22,057 nt of DNA, from positions 1-22,057 of the forward strand of contig JAFQIF010000228.1 in the NCBI GenBank assembly GCA_017397695.1, in the 5' to 3' direction. A program made the position numbers and the translations under genes. Positions within the stretch are counted from its first letter, which is position 1. Each line of letters begins with the position of its first letter. This stretch comes from Clostridia bacterium. Lineage in GTDB: Bacteria > Bacillota_A > Clostridia > Christensenellales > Aristaeellaceae. Positions 14,308-21,991 of this stretch are shown here, one piece after another. Below the pieces are notes generated by a model. The model was not told the DNA's origin. It ran no database searches and saw only the letters and a list, made by a program, of their open reading frames with translations.

Positions 14308-16314
14308 TCAGTTCTCTTCGATAATCGCCAGATTCCACGGCGCAATCTCGATCTGCGCGCTGCCGGCAAGCGCCGCGCCGGAAAGCAGCTCCGTGCCGCC
14401 CGCGCAGGCGGTCTTCACGGTCTCGCCGGAATAATTCAGATAATACGTCACCCTGCGGCCCAGGTCGTTTTCGCCCCTGCGCACGATCAGCGGGAAGCGC
14501 TCCTGCGGGATTGTCACGCCCGCTTCGGCCAGCGCACCGCAGAGAATCTTTTCGATTACCTCGCCGCTTGTCATGCAGCCGATGTACATGCCTGTACCTC
14601 TGCCATAGCCGTTCTTCGTGATCGCAGCATATTTTTTCCACGCCGGATGATCGTAGGAGACGAGCACCTGGGCGCTGCCGGGCGTGAGCAGCTCCATGAA
14701 CACGCGGGCCTGCGTGTCTTGCATCCCCTCCATCCATTCGCCCGTCAGGCGCACATTCCCGGGGAATGTGAACTGCTGATAAGTCACGCCCATCACATCG
14801 CTCAGGCCGTGCGGCTGCGCGTCATGATAGACCTTTACGTTTTCATTGGCAAAGCAGGATTTAAACGTAGCGATCAGCAGGCCGCCGTTTTCGGCATATG
14901 CTGCCAGGCGCTTTATCAGCGCATCCGGCGCGCTGTACATCGCCGGCACGATGATCGCCTTGTAACGCTCCAGGTTTTCGCTGTCCGGCCAGACGATGTC
15001 GCATTCCACGTTCATCCGGTAGAGCGCATCATACAGCCAGCGCACAACGTCGTTGTAGTATACGTCGCCGTTGCCGCCCGCCGTCGCCTGAATGCCAAAC
15101 CACTTGAGCGCGGTCAGCGACTCGTTGCTCACCAGAATGGCCACGTCGTTCTTCTTCTTGAGGTTCACCAGATGGCTGCCGATGCGCGCAAACTCGCCGC
15201 CGATCACGCTGGCCTCGCGATAGGTCGCATTCTCTTCAAAATCATGGCTGAGCACGCCGCGCCAGTAGGTTTCGCAGGCATTATGCAGCGAATGCCAGTG
15301 CCAGTACATGACGCTGTTTGCGCCGGAGGCGATATGGCTGTAGGCCTGCAGGCGCAGCTGGCCTTCGTAAGGCGTCCAGCAGGGGAAGCCCTGCGCTTCG
15401 GTTTCCAGCAGCAGATAGTTGCCCTTTCCGATAGAGCGGGACATATCGCCGCCGAAGGCGATCTCCGCGCCGGTAAGCTGATCCTGCGAAGGATGATAGA
15501 TATCCACGCCCGGAATCGTCAGGCACTTCGCCGCCTTGTTGTGGTCCACATCCGGCTGCACGCCGAAGGTGTGTCCGCGCCACTCATAGTCAAAATTATG
15601 CGTGATAAACTGATCTTCGCGGCGGTATTCGTTCACGATATCCGCCTGCCAGGCAAGGAACCGCGTCACCAGCGAGCGCTGGAACTTTTCAAACTCCGCG
15701 CCCAGGCTGCCGTTGATCGTACCCCGCACGTCCGGAAAGTCTTCCCAGGCATTCACGCGGTTGCTCCAGTAGTCAAAGCCGAATTCGTGATTCATCGCGT
15801 CGAGGTCATCGCCAAACTTCTCGCGCATGTACTTGACAAAGCTGTGCTGCACGTTGGGACCCGCCGTGCCGTAGTGCTTGGTCTCATTGTCCAGCTGGAA
15901 GCCGATGACGCATTTTCTGTGCGCCGTGCGCTTCATCAGCTCGCGGATCACGCGTTCGGCATAGAACAAATACACCGGGTGCGCGATATCCATGATCTGG
16001 CGTGGCCCATACTTGCCGCGGCCCTGCTTTGTTTCAGCCAGCACATCCGGGTGGGCCTTGACCATCCAGGTCGGCACAGCATAGGTCGGCGTGCCGATGA
16101 TCACGCTGATGCCCGCCTCTTCCATCGCGTCCATCACGCGCTCGACATGCGAAAAATCGAACACGCCGGGCTGCGGTTCGCAGGTGCTCCAGGTCGATTC
16201 TGCGATACGCACGACATTCACGCCCGCGCGTTTCATCATCTCAACGTCCTTGGCCAGGCGTTCATAGGGCATGTACTCGTCGTAATACGCCGCGCCAAAA
16301 AGCAGTTTGTCCAT
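14308..16314 (-). CDS. Glycoside hydrolase family 42 beta-galactosidase
   Basis: A 668-aa cytosolic enzyme (no signal peptide) that hydrolyses terminal beta-galactosides. An N-terminal TIM barrel (about 1-380) starts with GAAYYDEYMP and RIAESTWSTCEPQPG. The acid/base Glu144 lies in QLDNETKHYG, and Glu304 in LLLETEAQG is the likely nucleophile. A trimerisation-type domain (about 390-600, IVPAMYSAPDALIKRLAAYAENGG) and a C-terminal beta domain follow, as usual for GH42. I chose ATG 16314 because GGAGGAA lies 8 nt upstream; an in-frame ATG 7 codons earlier overlaps that site. No sugar transporter or AraC/LacI regulator is adjacent, so the natural galactoside cannot be told. Own promoter with an internal palindrome; first gene of the operon. 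Confidence 0.95.
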   Translation of the reverse strand: MDKLLFGAAYYDEYMPYERLAKDVEMMKRAGVNVVRIAESTWSTCEPQPGVFDFSHVERVMDAMEEAGISVIIGTPTYAVPTWMVKAHPDVLAETKQGRGKYGPRQIMDIAHPVYLFYAERVIRELMKRTAHRKCVIGFQLDNETKHYGTAGPNVQHSFVKYMREKFGDDLDAMNHEFGFDYWSNRVNAWEDFPDVRGTINGSLGAEFEKFQRSLVTRFLAWQADIVNEYRREDQFITHNFDYEWRGHTFGVQPDVDHNKAAKCLTIPGVDIYHPSQDQLTGAEIAFGGDMSRSIGKGNYLLLETEAQGFPCWTPYEGQLRLQAYSHIASGANSVMYWHWHSLHNACETYWRGVLSHDFEENATYREASVIGGEFARIGSHLVNLKKKNDVAILVSNESLTALKWFGIQATAGGNGDVYYNDVVRWLYDALYRMNVECDIVWPDSENLERYKAIIVPAMYSAPDALIKRLAAYAENGGLLIATFKSCFANENVKVYHDAQPHGLSDVMGVTYQQFTFPGNVRLTGEWMEGMQDTQARVFMELLTPGSAQVLVSYDHPAWKKYAAITKNGYGRGTGMYIGCMTSGEVIEKILCGALAEAGVTIPQERFPLIVRRGENDLGRRVTYYLNYSGETVKTACAGGTELLSGAALAGSAQIEIAPWNLAIIEEN

Positions 16315-16349
16315 ATATGCTTCCTCCGGATGCAATACTCGTTACTGCC

Positions 16350-16378
16350 ATTATACGGTATATATACCCGGCAGACAA
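16350..16378 (-). promoter_or_regulatory. GH42 operon promoter with operator-like palindrome
   Basis: On the minus strand TTGTCT (16373-16378), 17-bp spacer and perfect TATAAT (16350-16355). The spacer holds the perfect 12-bp palindrome GGTATATATACC (16358-16369), a good position for a repressor. No matching regulator gene lies nearby. Confidence 0.75.
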
Positions 16379-16410
16379 GAAAAACGCCCACCGTTTTTTG
16401 GTGGACGTTT
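16379..16410 (-). terminator. Rho-independent terminator of rpiB
   Basis: On the minus strand AAACGTCCACC pairs with GGTGGGCGTTT (one G-U), with a 7-nt loop and a T run that ends in C. It lies 20 nt after the rpiB stop codon and just before the GH42 promoter. Confidence 0.9.
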
Positions 16411-16430
16411 GACCTGTTCAGCGATTCTTT

Positions 16431-16886
16431 TTACAGCGCAGAGAGATCCTGGCCCGCCTCAATCGCCATGATCTGATCCACACGGCGCTGATGGCGGCCA
16501 CCGGCAAACTCGGTCGTCAGCCAGATTTCCACGATCATGCGCGCCAGCTCGCCGCCGACCACGCGCGCGCCCAGCGCGAGCATATTCGCGTTGTTGTGCT
16601 CACGGGACATCTTCGCGGAGAAGCAGTCGGAGCAAACCACGCAGCGGATTCCCTTGGTCTTATTCGCCGCCAGGGAGATACCGATGCCCGTGCCGCAGCA
16701 TAGGATGCCGCGTTCGCATTCGCCGCCCGCCACGGCATCGGCCGCCTTCTGGCCAAAGATGGCATAATCGCAGCTTTCGCCGGTGTAGGCGCCGTAGTCC
16801 TTGTACTCGAGATTCATGCTGTCCAGAAGCTCCATAACTTCCTTCTTCAGCGGCAGACCCGCGTGGTCACTGGCCAATGCGATCAT
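16431..16886 (-). CDS. rpiB: Ribose-5-phosphate isomerase B
   Basis: A 151-aa RpiB/LacAB-family sugar-phosphate isomerase that interconverts ribose 5-phosphate and ribulose 5-phosphate in the pentose phosphate pathway. Motifs are ASDHAGLPLK (5-14), the active-site Cys64 in GILCCGTGIGISLAANK, and SREHNNANMLALGARVVG (94-111). The ATG at 16886 has GGAGGA 7 nt upstream; the in-frame ATG at 16901 falls in that ribosome site and was not used. A LacA/LacB or allose-phosphate role is possible since the families overlap, and a galactosidase lies next door, but no lac-type partner subunit is present. Transcribed alone, ending in a terminator. Its promoter is not clear (only GATACT with a poor -35 box). 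Confidence 0.93.
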   Translation of the reverse strand: MIALASDHAGLPLKKEVMELLDSMNLEYKDYGAYTGESCDYAIFGQKAADAVAGGECERGILCCGTGIGISLAANKTKGIRCVVCSDCFSAKMSREHNNANMLALGARVVGGELARMIVEIWLTTEFAGGRHQRRVDQIMAIEAGQDLSAL

Positions 16887-16987
16887 GTTGCTCTCCTCCA
16901 TTTATTCTCTTTGAATTGGTAAACCATGCAAAGTATCATCCTCATCCGCAAAAGCATGAAATGAAGCTCAGCTTCGCCGGAAAAGGA

Positions 16988-17004
16988 ACCGGCCATAGGC
17001 CGGT
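16988..17004 (-). terminator. Terminator of the gtrA-LCP-proA operon
   Basis: On the minus strand a 7-bp perfect stem ACCGGCC / GGCCGGT with a 3-nt loop is followed by TCCTTTTCC. It touches the stop codon of the small Cys-rich gene at 17004. The T run is imperfect. Confidence 0.6.
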
Positions 17005-17243
17005 CAATCGATAAAATCCTCAGGGCGCAGCGGCTCGCGGGCAGCAAAACCCGTCTCCTCCTGCGCCTCGTGTTCGGCGGTATGGTCGGTAAAAATCAGG
17101 TGCTTCAGGTTTTCCCGGCTGACCACCGTGTTCGTGCCCATGCACGCCCTGCAGCGGAACAGGCACTCCGGGCATACGCAGCCGAAATTGATTCCCTCAG
17201 ACTGAATCATATACGTGCCGCATTCCGGACATCCGCATCTCAT
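17004..17243 (-). CDS. Small cysteine-rich (zinc-ribbon-like) protein
   Basis: A 79-aa protein whose first 34 residues hold eight cysteines: CGCPEC (3-8), CVCPEC (22-27) and CRAC (31-34). The repeated CxCPEC unit suggests one or two zinc ribbons. The rest is acidic and polar (HTAEHEAQEETG), with no membrane segment. I do not recognise the family; it may be a small regulatory or RNA/protein-binding factor. Its ATG overlaps the stop codon of the deacetylase gene (ATGA), so it is co-translated as the last gene of the operon, which supports its being real. Confidence 0.75.
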   Translation of the reverse strand: MRCGCPECGTYMIQSEGINFGCVCPECLFRCRACMGTNTVVSRENLKHLIFTDHTAEHEAQEETGFAAREPLRPEDFID

Positions 17244-17980
17244 TGCGCCATTCCTCCTGTCATTTCCGGCAGCATCATGTTTGCCGGACAGCGCGAGAGA
17301 ATCTCCCGCTCGGTTTCATCCGTCGCCAGCGTGCGGAAGACATAGCCCCGCTCCCGGAAATAGGCGACCAGATCCGGCAGGATATCGCGCGTGCGAACCT
17401 TGCCTTCATGCATGAGCATGATCACCACGTCGTCGTTTCCGCTGGTCTTCACCGCATAATCGTACAGATCGCGCGTCTTCATGCCTGCATGCGTGTCGCC
17501 GGTCATGCCGTTCCAATCGAACCAGGCAAAGCCCGCCTCCGCGACCGCGCGTCTGACCGCATACGGATAGCTGGAGCTGCCGCCGGGGAAACGGTACAGA
17601 TTCGTTGTGAACTGTTCGCCCACCAGCTCGCGCATCATGGTCATAAAGCGCTCGATATCCCTGCCGACAGCATGCGGGTTCTCCTTGAGCACGCTGGGCT
17701 TATGGCCCATCGAGTGGCAGCCCACGGGATAACCCGCCTCCACCACCAGCTTTGCATGCTCAGGATACTTCTTCGCGCTCAGCCCCCAGAAGAAGAAGGT
17801 TGCCGGCACGTCCAGTTTCTCCAGCAGCGCAAGCAGTTCCGGCGTATCCTGCTTGGGGCCGTCGTCAAAGGTGAGATAGACCACCTTCTGCGGCAGTTCG
17901 CTTTCCTGCGCATACGCCGCTGCACAAAACAGCAGCAGCGCCGCCAGCGCCAGCAGCAGCATGCGTTTTATCATTCGCAT
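17240..17980 (-). CDS. Secreted polysaccharide deacetylase (CE4)
   Basis: A 246-aa exported NodB-homology enzyme. Signal peptide about 1-24 (cleavage after AYA), short linker, then the catalytic domain: motif 1 TFDDGP (37-42), motif 2 HSMGHK (89-94), motif 3 RFPGGSS (130-136), motif 4 near DWNGMTGD (155-162), and motif 5 LMH (189-191). The metal triad Asp40, His89 and His93 is present. CE4 enzymes of this size deacetylate peptidoglycan GlcNAc or MurNAc (PdaA-like), which modifies the cell wall. The ribosome site is weak (AGAGAGA). The gene lies 17 nt after proA and overlaps the small Cys-rich gene by 4 nt. Peptidoglycan as the substrate is inference. Confidence 0.92.
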   Translation of the reverse strand: MRMIKRMLLLALAALLLFCAAAYAQESELPQKVVYLTFDDGPKQDTPELLALLEKLDVPATFFFWGLSAKKYPEHAKLVVEAGYPVGCHSMGHKPSVLKENPHAVGRDIERFMTMMRELVGEQFTTNLYRFPGGSSSYPYAVRRAVAEAGFAWFDWNGMTGDTHAGMKTRDLYDYAVKTSGNDDVVIMLMHEGKVRTRDILPDLVAYFRERGYVFRTLATDETEREILSRCPANMMLPEMTGGMAQ

Positions 17981-17997
17981 TCTCTCTATTCTCTTTC

Positions 17998-19293
17998 TCA
18001 GCCCAGCAGCTTCTTATGGGTAAAGCTGCGTTTTTTGCCTGCAAAGTCCGCGACAATGTCGCCGTGCCCGCGCAGGATATACTTGTAGGAGCACAGACCC
18101 TCCAGCCCCATCGGACCGCGGGCATGGATCTTGCCGGTAGAGATGCCTACCTCCGCGCCAAAGCCGTAGCGGAAGCCATCGGCAAAGCGGGTGGAGCAAT
18201 TGTGGTATACGCCGGCAGAATCCACCAGCGCGGCAAAGCGCTCAGCAGCCGCGCCGTCTTCGGTGATGATGCAGTCGGTATGGTGAGAGCCGTAGCGGTT
18301 AATGTGCGTGATAGCCTCCTCCAGTGAATCGACGATGTGAATCGCGATCACATGATCGAGGTATTCAGCCTTCCAGTCACTTTCATCCGTTGCTTCACAC
18401 GGGATACCCGGCATCAGCGCCTGCGCGCGCGCATCGGCCTTGAGCTTCACGCCCGCCACATGCAGCGCCGCCGCAACAACCGGCAGCGCATGCTGCGCAG
18501 CATCCTTATGCACCAGCAGCGTTTCCGCCGCATTGCAGGCCGCCGGATACTGCGTCTTGGCGTCCACAGTTACACGCGCCGCCATCTGCACATCGCACGC
18601 CGCATCCAGATATACATGGCACACGCCGTCGCTGTGGCCCAGCACAGGAATGCGGCTGTTGTCCATAATGTAGCGCACAAAGGCATTGGAGCCGCGCGGG
18701 ATGATCAGGTCGATGTATTCGTCCATCGCCAGCATCGCGCCGACCTCCTCGCGCGTGGTCAGCAGGCCCGCCCAGCCTTCGGGGATACCCGCCGCCTCGC
18801 TGGCGTCCTTCATCACATCATACAGCGCCCGATTGGTATTGATCGCTTCCCGGCCGCCCTTGAGCAGCACGCTGTTTCCGCTCTTGAGGCACAGTCCGGC
18901 AATCTGTACCAGCGCATCCGGGCGGGATTCAAAGATCACGCCAACCACGCCAATGGGACATGCCACGCGGGAGAGCACCAGACCGTCGGCCAGCTCCGTG
19001 CGCAGCTGCTCATAGCCGATGGGATCATCCATCCCTGCCAGCGCGCGCAGGCCGTCGCACACGTCGGCGAGCTTGCCCTCGTCAAACCTGAGCCTCTTGA
19101 GCACGGGCGCAGCGATGCCTTCAGTCTTTGCCGCCTCCATGTCCTTCGCATTGGCGGCGAAGATGGCGTCCCGGCTGGTTTCCAGCGCATCGGCCACGGC
19201 CAGCAGCGCCGTATTGCGCAGTTCCGCCTTCGAGGCAGCCAGCGCGAAGCTTGCCTGCTTCGCCGTCTGTGCGATTTCAAGCGTACCTGTCAT
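17998..19293 (-). CDS. proA: Gamma-glutamyl phosphate reductase
   Basis: A 431-aa enzyme that reduces gamma-glutamyl phosphate with NADPH to glutamate-5-semialdehyde, the second step of proline synthesis. Family motifs include PIGVVGVIFESRPDA (113-127), LKGGREAINTNRAL (144-157) and the active-site Cys253 in YPAACNAAETLL, with HTDC and GPMGLEGLCSYKYIL near the C-terminus. ATG at 19293 shares a base with the preceding stop codon (TGATG); a GTG at 19296 is possible but needless. GGGAGG lies about 10 nt upstream. The usual partner proB is not in the window; proA sits instead inside an envelope operon. Confidence 0.95.
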   Translation of the reverse strand: MTGTLEIAQTAKQASFALAASKAELRNTALLAVADALETSRDAIFAANAKDMEAAKTEGIAAPVLKRLRFDEGKLADVCDGLRALAGMDDPIGYEQLRTELADGLVLSRVACPIGVVGVIFESRPDALVQIAGLCLKSGNSVLLKGGREAINTNRALYDVMKDASEAAGIPEGWAGLLTTREEVGAMLAMDEYIDLIIPRGSNAFVRYIMDNSRIPVLGHSDGVCHVYLDAACDVQMAARVTVDAKTQYPAACNAAETLLVHKDAAQHALPVVAAALHVAGVKLKADARAQALMPGIPCEATDESDWKAEYLDHVIAIHIVDSLEEAITHINRYGSHHTDCIITEDGAAAERFAALVDSAGVYHNCSTRFADGFRYGFGAEVGISTGKIHARGPMGLEGLCSYKYILRGHGDIVADFAGKKRSFTHKKLLG

Positions 19294-20078
19294 CACTCAT
19301 AAACCTCCCTGTGGAATGCTGCATGCATCTCCTGCGCGCTCATGTCGCTGCCAAGATACAGCTCGCGGCGGTCCTTGCCGCCCTGAAAGGAGCTGAGCAT
19401 CGTTACAGCAGCCATCGCGTTGAGATTGGTATCCATATTGGCAAGCAGCTTCTTGCCCAGGCCCATCAGATTCGCGCCGCCGCTGGAACGCAGACCCTGC
19501 TTGAGCAGATCCATGAAGACCGTATAGCAGCGGTTCTTGCCCTCGTAGTCACTCTCCAGGCGGATCGCAATATAATCGAGCACGGTATCGCTGGTAAGCG
19601 CATTATCGCCTGCCCAGGTGTTCAGGATCGCCGCCTCTTCTTCGTTGAGCCAGATGCTCAGCATGCCGATCTCGTCTACCAACTCCGGGAAGCGGCCGAC
19701 TTCCATCGCCACATAGGTGCTCACGTTCAGATCCAGCAGGCTGTTGATCGTGCGCGCCGCCAGCAGGCCGCGGCTCTTTTCCGCGCCCATCGCATAAACC
19801 TCGGCAAGTGTCACATCGCCAACCTCCGGCACGTTCACCACCGTATCGCACTCAATCTGCGTCATCGCGCTGCGGCCGGTTCGGCTGTTGACAGACGCGA
19901 TGAGCAGGGTATCCGTCTTATCCTCATTCTGCATGAGCACGAGGATATTGTTCACGTTCTTATCCAGGCTGCGGTTGAGCACCATGTCCTTCTTGGTCAC
20001 GCTGATCTCGCCGAGCGCCAGCGCACAGGCAAGCGTCAGCACCAGCGCCAGCAGCGCGCAGGCCATCCTCTTGTTCAT
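19293..20078 (-). CDS. Degenerate LytR-CpsA-Psr (LCP) family protein
   Basis: A 261-aa protein. The first 23 residues are a signal peptide or single membrane anchor. Residues 43-140 follow the LCP pattern: NILVLMQNEDKTDTLLIASVN (43-63), TGRSAMTQIECDTVVNVP (67-84), a KLNAAY-like segment (90-95), and ELVDEIG (132-138). LCP enzymes attach polymers such as teichoic acids to peptidoglycan. In active members the middle motif reads IPRDT; here it is IECDT, with Cys77 in place of the conserved Arg. The acidic residues Asp53 and Asp56 remain. The protein may therefore be a modified or inactive LCP. It lies 13 nt after gtrA and shares a base with proA. Confidence 0.8.
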   Translation of the reverse strand: MNKRMACALLALVLTLACALALGEISVTKKDMVLNRSLDKNVNNILVLMQNEDKTDTLLIASVNSRTGRSAMTQIECDTVVNVPEVGDVTLAEVYAMGAEKSRGLLAARTINSLLDLNVSTYVAMEVGRFPELVDEIGMLSIWLNEEEAAILNTWAGDNALTSDTVLDYIAIRLESDYEGKNRCYTVFMDLLKQGLRSSGGANLMGLGKKLLANMDTNLNAMAAVTMLSSFQGGKDRRELYLGSDMSAQEMHAAFHREVYE

Positions 20079-20091
20079 ATCTATCCCTCTC

Positions 20092-20577
20092 TTACTTCTT
20101 GAAAATAAACAGCTTGGAGAACACGTAGTTGGCGATGATGACCACGATATTGGTCAGCAGCTTCATCACCAGGTCGTTCAGGCCCAGCAGCTCGACGGTA
20201 ACGAACATAAGCACCGTCTCCATGCCCAGGGACACCAGGCGCATCGCAAAGAAGCTGCCCGCCTCCTTCACCAGCGCGCCGACACTCTCACAGTGCGTGT
20301 GGAAGACAAACGCCTTATTGACCACATAGCCAAAGGCCACAGCGATCACCCACGCCGTCCACGTGCCGGCCATAACGCCAAGCCCCAGCCAGCGGGTAGC
20401 CATAAAGTAGACGACATAGTTGACCACAGTCGTCGCCACGCCGGCGAACAGATACGCCACCAGTTCGGTATTGTTCCAGAGCTTCTCGCACAGGCCGCCC
20501 AGCTTCGGGGAAACCTTGCCAATCAAACGGATCACAAAGCGCGCCAGGGCGTCGATCCAGTTCCAAATCGTTTTCAT
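20092..20577 (-). CDS. GtrA-family membrane protein
   Basis: A 161-aa protein with an N-terminal amphipathic extension (1-37) and four membrane segments (about 42-60, 68-86, 108-130, 138-155), the size and layout of the GtrA family. Family motifs are FGYVVNKAFVF (82-92) and NYVFSKLFIF (150-159). GtrA proteins are proposed to flip or carry lipid-linked sugars (undecaprenyl-phosphate-glucose) for envelope glycosylation; the exact substrate is unknown. I chose ATG 20577 because GAGGA lies about 8 nt upstream; an upstream ATG at 20592 overlaps that site. First gene of a five-gene operon with LCP and deacetylase genes, which suits an envelope role. No glycosyltransferase is beside it. Confidence 0.88.
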   Translation of the reverse strand: MKTIWNWIDALARFVIRLIGKVSPKLGGLCEKLWNNTELVAYLFAGVATTVVNYVVYFMATRWLGLGVMAGTWTAWVIAVAFGYVVNKAFVFHTHCESVGALVKEAGSFFAMRLVSLGMETVLMFVTVELLGLNDLVMKLLTNIVVIIANYVFSKLFIFKK

Positions 20578-20645
20578 TTTGTTATTCCTCATGATATGTT
20601 TTTCCATGTGTACGGGGCTGTATAATCCCCCACGTTAACAATGTC

Positions 20646-20674
20646 ATTATAGCACGGCATGAAACCGGGGTCAA
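20646..20674 (-). promoter_or_regulatory. Promoter of the gtrA operon
   Basis: Minus strand TTGACC (20669-20674), 17-bp spacer, perfect TATAAT (20646-20651); leader of about 60 nt. Confidence 0.85.
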
Positions 20675-20741
20675 TGCACGCCACAGCGTATGGTTTCACT
20701 TCTTTTTGTCGCTCACCCTTCCCTTTTTTTCAAAAATGTCT

Positions 20742-20747
20742 TATAAT
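20742..20747 (+). promoter_or_regulatory. Possible -10 box of the PRTase-GNAT pair
   Basis: A perfect TATAAT with a start expected near 20754 and a leader of about 30 nt. The hexamer 17 bp upstream (TTCCCT) is a poor -35 box, though a T-rich run lies near it. Confidence 0.45.
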
Positions 20748-20783
20748 AAACGATTGAAGAAAACAATTATGGAGGTATGCCCC

Positions 20784-21653
20784 ATGGAGAATCCGATCAT
20801 TTCCTGGCTGTTTGAAACCGACGCCGTGCGCGTCTGCCCTGAAGGCCAGCCGTTCTGGTATACGTCCGGCAAGCTTGGCCCGTTCTATATCAATACCCAG
20901 TTCCTCTACGGCAGCGAGGCTGCGGCCAACAGCCTGCTCAAGACCATCGAGGAAGCCTGCGCCGGCGAAAAGCTTGCCTTCTACGACAAGGTCTGGGCGG
21001 ATATCTCCGCACAGCTGGAATCCTGCCCGATCTTCTCCCAGCTCATCGATCTGCTGACCGAAGAAGCCCGCAAGATGGACGTTGATTTCATCTCCGGCGG
21101 CGAGCGCCGTGACTTCTTCTTCTCCATGCCGGTCGCCAAGAAACTGGGCATGGGCCACCTGTCCATCTTCAAGGATCTCTCCTGCGTCTACACCGATGAA
21201 AACGGCGTATCCATGGAGCCCGAGAAAGCGAACCTTGCGGGCAAGAAGAGCGTGCACATCGCCGATCTGATTACCGTTGCTTCCTCCTACATCCGCGCGT
21301 GGATTCCCGCCGTGGAGGCGCTGGGCGCGAAGATCGCCTACTCCCTCGCCGTGGTCGACCGCGATCAGGGCGGCAGCGAAATCCTGGAAAAGGCCGGCTG
21401 CCCGCTGACCACGCTGATCACCATCAAGCCGGAGCTCTTTGAGCAGGCGAAGGCGCTGGGCCGCGTTACCGACGCGCAGGTCGAGCTGGTCAATTCCTTT
21501 ATCGCCGATCCGGATAAGTTCATGCATGACTTCCTCATCGCGCATCCGGACTTCCTTGCCGGCGAAATCGCCAAGGGCGGCAAGAGTGCCCAGCGCGCCG
21601 AGCTGTGCATCGCCAGCGGCTTTGCTCCGGAAGAGGCGCTCCCCAAGAAGTAA
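20784..21653 (+). CDS. Orotate phosphoribosyltransferase-like protein with altered PRPP loop
   Basis: A 289-aa type I PRTase-like protein. WYTSGKLGPFYINTQFLYG (25-43) resembles the OMP/orotate PRTase N-terminal hood, and FISGGERRDFFFSMPVAKKL (102-121) is the Gly-rich segment. The PRPP-binding loop expected as V-x-x-DD-V-I-T-T-G-G-S reads VHIADLITVASS (157-168): one of the two acidic residues and both Gly are gone. GAKIAYSLAVVDRDQGGSEIL (181-201) is the usual next segment. The extra C-terminal 70 residues are helical. Length exceeds classic PyrE (about 200-230). GGAGG lies 8 nt before ATG 20784. It could be a divergent enzyme or a non-catalytic sensor; I do not assign pyrE. Confidence 0.8.
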   Translation: MENPIISWLFETDAVRVCPEGQPFWYTSGKLGPFYINTQFLYGSEAAANSLLKTIEEACAGEKLAFYDKVWADISAQLESCPIFSQLIDLLTEEARKMDVDFISGGERRDFFFSMPVAKKLGMGHLSIFKDLSCVYTDENGVSMEPEKANLAGKKSVHIADLITVASSYIRAWIPAVEALGAKIAYSLAVVDRDQGGSEILEKAGCPLTTLITIKPELFEQAKALGRVTDAQVELVNSFIADPDKFMHDFLIAHPDFLAGEIAKGGKSAQRAELCIASGFAPEEALPKK

Positions 21654-21991
21654 TGGTTGAAATCAAACACATTGGAAAAAGCGCAGACGATCTGCGCTTT
21701 TTCATTCTCATGGACGGGTGTCATGCCGGCGGCATCACCGTGCACAGCGTGAATCCGCCCTGCTTTTCCTACGGGATCGCGATTGCAAAGGATATGCGCC
21801 GAAAGGGGATTGCAAAGCTTGCTCTGTCCAGCCTTTTCGAAGAAATGAAGCGTCGAGGGTTTTCTCGAGCCTCCGTGCTGATCGCGCCGGAAAACAGCGC
21901 TTCGCTCGCGCTGCATGCCGCGCTTGGGTTTGAAATAACCGCAAAGGACGGCGCTGCCGTCACGATGGAGCGCATGCTTGATCTTTCGTAA
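21653..21991 (+). CDS. Small GNAT-family acetyltransferase
   Basis: A 112-aa protein holding the central GNAT fold. IAIAKDMRRKGIAKLAL (42-58) is motif A with the R-x-x-G-x-A acetyl-CoA loop, and IAPENSASLALHAALGFE (77-94) is motif B. It is shorter than typical GNATs (about 140-180), lacking some N-terminal strands. ATG 21653 shares one base with the PRTase stop codon (TAATG), so the two are coupled. An upstream ATG at 21605 lies within the PRTase gene and was rejected. The substrate is unknown; coupling hints at a link to the PRTase-like protein. Repeat copy D begins at its stop codon. Confidence 0.82.
   Translation: MVEIKHIGKSADDLRFFILMDGCHAGGITVHSVNPPCFSYGIAIAKDMRRKGIAKLALSSLFEEMKRRGFSRASVLIAPENSASLALHAALGFEITAKDGAAVTMERMLDLS

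Noticed and set aside
14266..16476. 736-codon plus-strand ORF antisense to GH42
   Set aside because: It mirrors the GH42 reading frame, has His/Arg/Ala-rich low-sense protein, no ribosome site and no family motif. GC-rich coding DNA often leaves such open antisense frames.
16963..17004. GAAGCTCAGCTTC palindrome as a fifth repeat copy
   Set aside because: It lacks the CCGCCGCGAAGCG core and the flanking blocks; likely a chance palindrome next to a terminator.
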